The notes beneath the pieces are model-generated. The model did not search any database. It was given only the letters and a program-made list of their open reading frames with translations, and was not told where the DNA came from. This document shows, in pieces, positions 1 to 8,677 of a DNA stretch of 64,000 nucleotides. Each line of letters begins with the position of its first letter. Position 1 is the stretch's first letter. This stretch comes from Acheta domesticus (taxonomy: Eukaryota; Arthropoda; Insecta; Orthoptera; Gryllidae). The stretch covers positions 38,328,389-38,392,388 of the forward strand of contig JAHLJT010004567.1 of NCBI GenBank assembly GCA_031308135.1, in the 5' to 3' direction. Position numbers and translations under genes: made by a program.

Positions 1-225
1 GTTTTATTATTTCTTTGTTCGTTTCTTGCGTTGGAGCTTTTGTTATACACAGACAGACAGGGTGAGTCAGGAGGAAAGGTACATTCGTTGAGGGGTGATA
101 CTACTGGTGATTCTGAACAAAAAAACTTCTAATAAACATATGCCCTTTTCTTAACCGTTTCAGGGTAAACTAATGAAAACAACTAGGAATGGGAAAAGTG
201 CATGTGACAGTAAATAAAGATACTG

Positions 226-625
226 TTATGTTATGGTTTGTTTTATGGTGTAAATTTCGTCACAAAAGATGTTCAAACAGTCAATTTCAATGTATTTTAC
301 TGCTCTTGTAGACAGGGGTTGTGTTGCTGATCTGAGCTCATTTCTGCATTCTTTTACTTTATAACAATCTAAAATATGAGCGAGCAGTTCCTCTTGTGTC
401 CACTCTGCGCTTGTAGACTTCGCTCTTAAGTCAACCCCACAAACAGTAATCCAGTGGGGTAAGATCGGGTGACCTCGATGGTCATGCAATGACTCCACGG
501 CGACCGATCCAACGACCAGGATACGTTTCGTTGAGATTCTGTCACTTGCCGTTTGGAATGTGCAGGAGCTCCGTCATGCTGAAAGTACATACGAGCTCGT
601 GTTACCAAAGGAATGTCATCCACGT
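226..625 (-). pseudogene. degenerate IS630/Tc1-mariner-type DDE transposase, C-terminal part
   Basis: Read on the minus strand, two overlapping frames give a recognisable transposase C-terminus. The upstream frame carries QHDGAPAHSKRQVTESQ, matching the HDGAPxH block that holds the second catalytic Asp of IS630/Tc1-mariner DDE enzymes. The second frame continues with a decayed 'SPDLTPLD(F/Y)xLWG' block, seen as HPILPHWITVCGVDL, and a basic tail ending near 226. At least one frameshift separates the blocks, and the N-terminal DNA-binding domain and first Asp are absent. It is a dead fragment of a cut-and-paste transposon. No terminal repeats were found. The superfamily is fairly sure; the exact family is not. 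Confidence 0.6.
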
Positions 626-764
626 ATTCTGTATCGAGCAGTGCTGGCGATCATGGGACTCCCGACAGCACAACGGAAAACGACGCGAAATATTCCATTT
701 TATTGACACCCCCTCCCCGTGCGCCAAGAAAGCAGAGAGCATATAAGCAAGCAAGTATATAAGT

Positions 765-1680
765 AAGCAAGAAAGAAAAACCGAAGTATAGTTTTCTATT
801 TCCTTGGGTCTCGGCTAGCTATTCATACTTGCCACATAGTCTTGCCAGTGCTATCTATCGCAGTCCACACTACATTTTTTTGATATTTTCTTAAGTTTTC
901 GCTTTCCTAGTGGTAGAACGAAATATTATTTTTAGAATATTAAAGAACACTAAAACCTCGGCCTAAATGGCAATTTTCTTTGAAAACTTTGTAGCCGTTT
1001 TTTAAAAAAATGGCGTTTAAGTACTACTAAAAATGGGAAATTTGAAGCTCTTTTTGAAAGGAAAGTTATGAGTTTTCGAAAAACTTAATTTGAAGTCTTT
1101 TGAAGCACTTTAACTTACAAATACAATAGTGATTAAAAATTGCTGGAAATGTGCATATTAACGGTGTGAGAGATATTTTTAAAAAATCCATGTTTGTAAT
1201 TTTTGCCAAAACCAAAAAGATACCCCAAATTGAACTTAACTGTCATATTAAAGAGTGTAATTAGCACTACCCGTTCGAAAAGTTTGAAGAAAAATTTGGA
1301 GTTATTTTTGAGAAAATGGAGTTTGTTTCTGAAAATGCGGAATTTTGAGCTAGTTTTCACAGATAATGGCTGAGTTCTCGAAAAACTTTGTATGTCATTA
1401 TTTAAAGCACATGTACTCATAAATATAATGTGAACAAATCGCCGCTAATATAAATGTTAACAACGTGAGATACAAGTCCAAAAAAATTCATTTTTGTAAT
1501 TTTTGAAAAAACAAAAGAATAGACCAATATGACGTTTATGTTAACTCATAGAATACATTAGGCACTATTCCTACGAAAAGTTTGAAGAAAAAATTTGGTG
1601 CCGTTTTGAGAAAATCTTGTTTTCGTAATTTTTAAAATTTTACATGTTGCACGCAATTTTGCGCGAAAACTACTAAACGT
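765..1680 (+). repeat. family R dispersed repeat, copy 1
   Basis: AT-rich non-coding block homologous to segments near 24.5, 57.3 and 63.0 kb. It opens with a variant of the motif TTTTCTATTTCCTTGGGTCT, continues through the shared GGCAATTTTCTTTGAAAA block and ends with the shared TTGCGCGAAAACTACTAAA block near 1660-1680. The first 40 bases of the consensus end (GTGGTGCTACAGAATGGCAC) are missing, so the copy is 5'-truncated. The short open frames inside it are not conserved between copies and look like chance. Probably a non-autonomous DNA element. Confidence 0.7.
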
Positions 1681-1714
1681 TGCATCTTGATCATGACGTT
1701 TCATCTCCCCTCTC

Positions 1715-2583
1715 TCAAAGAAGATTAGTTGTAGGTATTATAATCTTCACGTGCGGCAGTATGTGCCAAATTCCCTGCTCTGTTTCAAGTGTCAAGAGGT
1801 TCGGCCATACCCAACAACGGTGCATGTCCGTAAGCCCTGCTTGCGCAAAGTGCGGTAAATCCACGCATGATCTGAATCCCTGGGCATCACCACTCCGCTG
1901 TGTTAACTGTGAAGAAGACCATGCCGCCAATTCAAACAAGTGCCCGCATATATGAGAGAGGGAGGTTCAAAAGATTAGAGTGACGGAGTCATTTCCGGAA
2001 GCGAAGCGCCAATACCTGGTGAAGAACCCAGTAGAACTGAGGCGTTCTTTCTCTAGCACTCTGGTGAACACGATGAGTGTTCAGACTTCACCTGCTACTC
2101 CCCCAGTAGCTCACTTCTGTTGCCAGGTATCCCCCAGTTGCCTTTCCTGAGGAGACATCGTCTCTGAAAGGTGGGAAAATAACAATTCCCTCCAAATATC
2201 AAACACCTCCCAGGAAAGCACACAGACGAAGTCGGACTAAGAATCCACTTCTCAGCAGCGCAAGAAAGTTGATGTAACTCAGCCATCTGGGCAGGACAAG
2301 CTAAAAAGTTATAGATCCTCCAAATTCCGACCACTTACCCCGACTCCTGAGACTCGCTCTGAGCGATCTCTCAGCCTGTCGAAACAGTGGTCAGGATGAT
2401 TCTGCTTTGGAGGAAACTTCAGCCGGGGCGGACACGCCCCTTCGGGCAGCGGAGGCGGAAAAGGAGAAGAAAAAGTCCCCTTAACGGCTTCTTAAACTAC
2501 GGCTCTCTTATCCTGGAACCTTAATGGATTTTATCTCCGACGGGACGAATTAAAACTCGTGTTGTCCCGTTATACGCCTTCTG

Positions 2584-2587
<4 letters not shown>
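1715..2587 (+). pseudogene. jockey-like non-LTR retrotransposon fragment (ORF1 zinc knuckles to ORF2 start)
   Basis: Reading the plus strand with one frameshift near 1795 gives a gag-type nucleic-acid-binding region: LLCFKCQ, then RFGHTQQRC, CAKCG and LRCVNCEEDHAANSNKC. These are the tandem CCHC knuckles of jockey-superfamily ORF1, which coat the LINE RNA. A Pro/Ser-rich stretch follows. At 2510-2585 the frame ALLSWNLNGFYLRRDELK resembles the first residues of a LINE ORF2 apurinic endonuclease. The sequence then runs into a TTA microsatellite and ORF2 is lost, so the copy is truncated on both sides. Jockey-like assignment is good; the subfamily is unknown. Confidence 0.7.

Positions 2588-2626
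<39 letters not shown>
2585..2626 (+). repeat. (TTA)14 microsatellite
   Basis: Fourteen uninterrupted TTA units directly after the start of the LINE ORF2. In the ORF2 frame they read as a tyrosine run. They mark the point where LINE homology ends. Confidence 0.95.
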
Positions 2627-2627
<1 letters not shown>

Positions 2628-2836
2628 AGAAAACGCATCTTGTTTCACCACGCCCCCTATACTTTCACGGGCTTACTCTTTAAAAGGTTGATGTCGATGA
2701 CGGCCTCCGTGCTCACGGCGGAATTACTACGTAGGTCCAGGATTCGCTGCTTTCCGCAGATGTCCCCGTTTAGACCAACCTTCAAACAGCGTGTGTGGGT
2801 GTATATTCCGTCCCTCACACTCACTGCCCACCTGCG

Positions 2837-3924
2837 TGGATAGGGAAGAAGAGAGACGACGAGGGCGGTCAAGAGAAGCGAACGCGCTTACGCGCCGGGG
2901 GAGATGAAAGAAGCTGGGGTTAGGCGACAGCAGGAGGCGTTGGTCTCGGCGAGGCCGAGGTCGTTTGGACCAGCAGTGAGGACAGCGCCGGGGTCACTCA
3001 GACCAAAGGTAACGCGGGCGAGCATCAACATCGCTTCAAGGTGCGGCGCAAGACGAGCTATAAGAAAATTGCTAGACAAGGTTCGAACGGTGAATTTTTA
3101 GTTGAAAATAGGAGAGGTTGAAATAAGTGATTTTTTGAAGAAGGAGAATTAACTGCCTTTGCCGTTTTGTGTTTAAACTGGGGATAACGTGGGCAGTAAT
3201 TTCACTCGCAACGAACCTGCTGGAATTCAAAGGGATAAGTTAATCGTGTAAAGAATTAATTCAATCAGTTCTGTTTAAATCATTTGTTGTTTAAAAATAC
3301 GAGAGTAAAAAGGTTTTATAATTGACTACTGTTCTCTTAAAAAAAATTACATTACTTTGCCATTTTTCAAAGAAATGGTAAATTTGGTATGCGTAACCGT
3401 GCACGGTGGAATATTCTTAAGAAAATCAGTAAAATTAAAGAAACGGCCATCGGTAATTCAAAGTATATTATGACCATTTTGTTTGAGCGCACTGTTTATT
3501 TGCGTAGGTTTGGAAACTACTGGAGTTTCGGAATACATGCACCATTTTTCTCTCCAAACTGATTTACGTGTCTTGGGTTGAAACCTTTCTCACTTCCCAA
3601 AGATCCTGTTTCCCTGAGAAAAATCAAAAGCTCTTATGGGCGTTCAGTCTGTGCGCATCCCGTCTTGCCGCTTTATTAGAATGGGGTATCCGCTGCCAAG
3701 TAGCGTCAGAAAAAAAGCAGCCTCTTGCCTCTCAGCTCTCGCATCTCGTTTCTTCGATTGCTTGAACAGACGCCTGATAGTTATGAGTCTCTTCGACGAA
3801 TGTTAGTTAAGAGTTGCTTTTAATAAGTGTCGCGACGGAACAAAGTATTTAAAAATGCGTGTTTCAAACATTTTCTAGAATCTGATCCAGGGAGGCTGAC
3901 TAAATTATTCAGTTCGTGCGTGGT
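2837..3924 (+). repeat. 1.1-kb inverted-duplicate segment, left copy
   Basis: This block is repeated in reverse orientation at 22971-24082 with only scattered substitutions (by eye about 97 percent identity). Homology starts abruptly at TGGATAGGGAAG and decays after AGTTCGTGCG. The first 200 bases are GC-rich; the rest is ordinary AT-rich DNA. Frames at 2904-3101 and 3568-3765 are open in both copies, but the proteins are not recognisable and the nucleotide differences do not favour third positions in an obvious way, so coding is unproven. It could be a terminal inverted repeat, a dispersed repeat present twice, or an inverted duplication. Confidence 0.85.
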
Positions 3925-6399
3925 GATCTGTGTAATGGTATGTTTTGTTTTTAATAACACGTCGCGACTTGTGTATTTTCGGGCATTTAAAGATAATATG
4001 TGCTGTAGGGTTAACTGGACCGCCGGGAAGTTACGTTAAGTGGACCGCTCCAGTTACTCCTTAATTTTATTTTTCGTAAGTAGTATTTGTGGATTTGTAA
4101 TTATTAAATCTGTAATGTCACATAATTTATTCACCTTTCACTATTTTATTAATTTAATTCATTACCACTGATATTTCCATGTTTTCATTTTAGATACGTT
4201 TTGGGAAACGGCGCGCGTCCCGTGGCCCGTTTCATTTATGTGTGAAAAAGATTATGTGTAGAAACTATTAAACGTCTATTAAACATCAATGTTGGTTTTT
4301 CACAGCTTATTTCAATTTCCGGTCCACTTAACCTTACCGGTTAGGTTATAACTGGTCCTATTGAAAATGCATAAAACATTCCATATTTAACAATAGCTGC
4401 AGTGGCGTCATCCTCCACATAAATATATGAAAATATCTACTGCAACTGTGACGTAATTTTAAAATTTTTGATTCTTTGCATATGTGGAAAAATGCCCGTT
4501 AAGTTATACATTTTGCAACACAATACGTAATCTCTCAAAATACACCTCCTGTCGCGGCCCATGTAATACTTGTCGAGCGTTATACTCGGCGCAAAAGCTT
4601 TGTACTCCGTATAACACTTACTATCTGCCAAAAACGCACATTGTCGGCAACAAGGAAGCGGCCAGGCTTCCAGATTTCAGTGAAAAGATAAGACAAGAAT
4701 AGCACGATATCACGAAAGATGTTATCTTCTTGAAAGGGTGTCGAAAAGCAACAATCGCATTGAGTGTTCTCAGTTCAACACCGCGACCACTGGAAGCTGA
4801 ATGCAAACTTACCTTTGCGGATATGCAAAGTCCAAAAATCCGCCTTTAAAATTACAACTATAAACAGAAACTAGATTCCAAATAATTCAAGTCTTACAAA
4901 AAACTTCACTTTGAAACCACAAAAATTCCCATTCAATTATAGTAATTAACAACCACAGAAAAACAGTCAAAGTAGGGCCACAAGCATTCTTCGAGTGAAC
5001 AACGACTTCCAGTGCTCACCAAGAAAAAAAAAATTCAGAAAGACTACTGGTGCAAATTGTGGAGTACCCAATGAACCTAAATGGTAAATAAACCCTTTGT
5101 GAATATGTCATAGTGCACACAAAAAGTTATAGAAATATAACCAAATCACTTTCAAAAATGTCTTTGCATATCTGCAAAGCGATGCATCGAAGGTTTAAAC
5201 ATACTAAAACACGGATTCTTGAAGCTTGGTTTGCTTACGAAAACGAATTCAGGTGCACATTCCAAACATTTTTTTCATCAAATAAAATATATCAAGCGAT
5301 TCTGAAGTATAATTGCCTGACATATTTTGTTTAATAAAAATATATTATTTTGGCTGTGCAACTGAATTGGTTTTTGCAAACAAACCGAGCTTGAAGAATC
5401 CCCGTAATTTCTTTATTTACTTAGTTGTTATTATGTTTATCTTATATTTTATTTTTTGCACTTACCTTAAAGTAGATGATGACTTTGTTTCTATTAACAC
5501 ACAACACAATTATGAGTGTTTCAGTTTTTCATAATATTTAGCACTTTACTGACACCACAATACATGAAATGAATTTACATGAAGCTTTTGACTTGTTCTC
5601 ATTCGCAAGACTTCTATTTAACTGTTGCAATTAATGCTCTTTTACTGATATCGTTACAAGAAAGAAATTCGATATAAATAATACATATGATTTTGTTAGT
5701 ATTACCTCTTATTCCAATCAATAGTTCACCCATTAAGATAAAGTAATTGCTGAAATAGTCTTTGACCATTGAAGAAAAGGCGCGTACCGCTTATAGTTTT
5801 GCGGTTTAATTTTCATTATTTATTTTCTTTGCTTTCTTAGTATTTGTAATTTAAATGTCTACTTATTAAATTAATATAAATAATTTTTAACTAAACCATA
5901 AAAATTATAAAATTCCAAAAATAAAAAATTCAAACTATTAAAATTAAGAAAACTATGAATATATACATTTTTTAAGTAAATTATATAAATTATATAATTC
6001 ATACTATAAAATACTTTAATTGATGTCACCCGGGGCGCGCTGCCCCCTCTAGCTACGCCACTGATTAGATTTAAATAATTGATTCCTTAAATAGTTAAAC
6101 AATTATACTTCACCTGTTGTATATTTAGTTACATTCGAGAAGAAATTAAAATATACAAATATTTCCTTTTTGGCCTTATTTAGCAGAACGAAGCTGTATT
6201 TATGTCGAATGTAATCGGCGTAGTGTTCTTCTGCCGCCGCGAAACGCTTGAGTTGCTGATCAACACTTAATAATACGGCATTTAACAGGGGAATGTGCTG
6301 CAGTACGATTCGTACACTGTAGTAGAAGTATAGTATATTTTTATTACCAGCAAAACGTATTTTACAGTTCCAAAACACACATTTGTAAAATGAACTTTA
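3925..6399. other. no gene seen; AT-rich spacer with possible small element ends
   Basis: No coding region is supported. Two short patterns stand out. A 13-bp inverted repeat, GTTAAGTGGACCG near 4028 and CGGTCCACTTAAC near 4320, brackets about 300 bp. The motif CAGTGGCGTAGCT lies on the minus strand ending at 6063 beside a GC-rich patch, resembling the ends of hAT-like elements; a weak partner CAGTGGCGTC lies at 4400, but the flanks show no matching target duplication. Confidence 0.4.
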
Positions 6400-7265
6400 A
6401 AAGAAAATGACAATTGTGAAAATTATAATAAATAAACTAGTTTGGGATGCAGGAATGACGCGAGTTGTTGACAAGCCAACGCGTCAAAATTCTATGTTAG
6501 ATATTTTTCTCGTTAGGCCGATAGACGTGTTATACTACTGCGATGTTATTCAAGGAATTAGAGACCGCAATGCCGTTCTTCTTGAAATACATGCTATTTG
6601 CAGGATAAATGGTAAAATCGGTAATAGAATATGGCAATATCGTAAAGCTGACATAAATGGACTGCAACACTGTCATTGAACTACTGTTTTCGAAAAGTTA
6701 GGAGGGGGTTGAAAGACATATGGAAGAAATTCAAAGAAATCATTGAGGAAGCTCGGCAACTGTTCGTTCCCTTTAAGTACATAAAAAAGAATTCATACCC
6801 AGAGTATTATAACACGGAAATTCTCAAATTGAAAAGACGAATGAGAAAAGCGTATAATGATAGGCATCGCAGCGAGGCACATGTACAGAAATTCCGACAA
6901 ATTATGAAAGAAGTAGAAAATAAAAAGAAAACTGCGCAAGAATCGTATCTTAAATTAATTTTAGATGGTTCCGAAAACAATTGGGCAAAGTTCTGTAACT
7001 CTGTGCGTCACCGTCGAGGTAAACAGGGGGACACACCTATAAGATGGAATAATGCAGATATCGTAGATGATGAAGAGAAAACCAATGTATTTAATACTTA
7101 TTTCTGTTCTGTATATAAACAAAAAACTAACCAAATTATTATAGGGCACAACAACGTGGATAATGTATTCAAAATTAATCAAACAGAAATACGTTCACAT
7201 TTGAAGAAAATGAAAAACTGAAAGTCCGGAAATGAAAAACTGCTGTTCGGATGGTATTACAACCG
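6400..7265 (+). pseudogene. CR1-like LINE A, segment 1 (end of endonuclease plus linker)
   Basis: The plus-strand frame from about 6407 reads VVDKPTRQNSMLDIFLVRP then VIQGIRDRNAVLLEI, the C-terminal part of a LINE apurinic endonuclease (normally GISDHNAV; the SDH histidine is lost here as RDRN). After a frameshift near 6672 a second frame, 6676-7221, gives the lysine-rich linker that precedes the reverse transcriptase. LINE homology stops at 7265 where the LTR element is inserted, and the same LINE resumes at 11789 with the reverse transcriptase. The 5' end is truncated near 6400, as usual for LINE copies. Dead element. Confidence 0.75.
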
Positions 7266-7269
7266 ATAT

Positions 7270-7607
7270 TGTAGCGTCGCAATCGTCAACGACGCCAAGT
7301 TAGATGAGCTCCGTCGCAATCGTCAGCGACGTCAAGTTAGTCGTGCACCAGCCGACTCTTATGGAATAATTGCTTTTTATCAAAAACAACAATTTGATTT
7401 ATTATTATCAAAATCTGCAAACTTCTAACACCATTTGCACTGATAGAAATATTTCAAGAACTTCCTTGTGGACACGAGAATATTTTCAGGTCATTTCACT
7501 TCGACCTCTCAAAGCCTTCTGACCATTTCTTATTTTTTTTAGCAACAACTCCTGTTGCTAGGCAGAACATCATAACCCTTGCAACCCATCATAACCACTA
7601 CATTACA
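7270..7607 (-). repeat. 3' LTR of the gypsy-like element
   Basis: 338 bp, direct repeat of 11447-11784 with three visible differences (near 7343, 7444 and 7602). On the coding strand it is the downstream LTR. It contains two near-repeats of a GTCGCAATCGTCARCGAC motif close to its 5' (plus-strand) edge. Confidence 0.95.
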
Positions 7608-7634
7608 GACTCCCCCAACCTTTCAAGAGTTTTG
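7608..7634 (-). promoter_or_regulatory. candidate polypurine tract
   Basis: Read on the minus strand, the bases just upstream of the 3' LTR are AAAGGTTGGGGGAGTC. This purine-rich stretch abutting the LTR is where plus-strand DNA synthesis of an LTR retrotransposon is primed. Confidence 0.6.
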
Positions 7635-7786
7635 TTGGAGAGATATTGATTCAACAAAACTATGATTTAACATAGTAAGAGTTCGTAGTTATCACAAAAG
7701 ATTACACAAAATTATTTACATTATTTACAATAAATTTTGATTTATATAGTCACCAGATTTCTGTGCTTTTCAAGAATAGTAAAATT

Positions 7787-8677
7787 CTACTCTGGCAAAG
7801 CTCTGCTAAAAAAATCGACATTTGTATGTTTCTTACCCTTCCTATGTATTACTTCAAAGTCATAACTTTGGATACTAAGAATCCATCTGGTTATTCTGGA
7901 ATTAATACACATTTTATTTCTTAAATAAACCAAAGGATTATGATCCGTAACAATTTTGAAGGGAATCATCCCGTCTAAATAATATTTTAATTTAGATATT
8001 CCCCAATAAATTGCTAAACACTCCCGTTCAATAACAGCAAAATTTTGCTCTGATTTATTTAATTGTCTGCTAAGATATATAATGGGATGCTCTTCTCCTT
8101 TTTCGTCTTCTTGACAAAGAATTACACCTATACCATAGTTAGAAGCGTCTGTCAAAAGGATAAATGGTTTGTCAAAATTTGGTGCTTTTAGAACTGGTTT
8201 AGTTGTTAACATTTTCTTTATTTCATTGAAAGCATCTTCGCAATTTTCATTCCAAATTATTTTTCCTTTCCTTTCTTTTCCTTTTGTCAAAGATGTTAAA
8301 GGCATTAACGTTTCTGAAATATTAGGCAGATACTTTCGATAATACAATATCATTCTTATTAACCGTCTTATTTCAGTTTTTGACTTGGGTTGTGGAAATT
8401 CTAATATCGCCTTTATCTTTGCCTCTAATGGTGACAATTCCCCTTGTCCTACCATGTGTCCAAGATATTGTACCTTTTCTTGAGCAAATTTGCACTTACT
8501 CGGTTTTACCGTAAGTCCTGTATCTTTAATTATTTGTAAAACCATTGTGATTTGATTGACATGTTCTTCCCAAGTATTAGAAATAACAGCAATATCGTCC
8601 AAATAGTGACAAGCAAAAGGAATGTCTTTAAATATCTTTGCCATTAAAGAACAGAAATCAAATGGGGCATTTCTCAA
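7787..8677 (-). CDS. gypsy RT (C-terminal half) and RNase H
   Basis: 296 codons, open throughout. Just before the first Met the frame reads YGFGLRNAPFDF, the RT block B that is normally PFGLxNAP. The polymerase motif YLDD follows at residues 25-28, then the connection GHMVGQGELSPLEAKI. RNase H has LLTDASNYGIG (first Asp), ERECLAI (Glu) and VTDHNPL (second Asp); the usual NADxLSR is NVDFFSR, so the last Asp is kept. RT blocks 1-4, including the first catalytic Asp, are missing because of the deletion that joins this frame to the integrase frame, which overlaps it by 4 nt. The fragment therefore cannot polymerise DNA. The start codon given is simply the first Met after the junction. Confidence 0.85.
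   Translation of the reverse strand: MRNAPFDFCSLMAKIFKDIPFACHYLDDIAVISNTWEEHVNQITMVLQIIKDTGLTVKPSKCKFAQEKVQYLGHMVGQGELSPLEAKIKAILEFPQPKSKTEIRRLIRMILYYRKYLPNISETLMPLTSLTKGKERKGKIIWNENCEDAFNEIKKMLTTKPVLKAPNFDKPFILLTDASNYGIGVILCQEDEKGEEHPIIYLSRQLNKSEQNFAVIERECLAIYWGISKLKYYLDGMIPFKIVTDHNPLVYLRNKMCINSRITRWILSIQSYDFEVIHRKGKKHTNVDFFSRALPE

Noticed and set aside
1133..1420. 95-codon minus-strand frame, similar frames in other family R copies
   Set aside because: Homologous frames exist only because the DNA is homologous. They carry stops and indels in other copies and encode low-complexity Phe/Lys-rich sequence.
4399..6063. Possible 1.66-kb hAT-like element between two CAGTGGCGT motifs
   Set aside because: Only about 9 bp match at the ends, and the 8-bp flanks AATAGCTG and ATTAGATT do not match as a target duplication.
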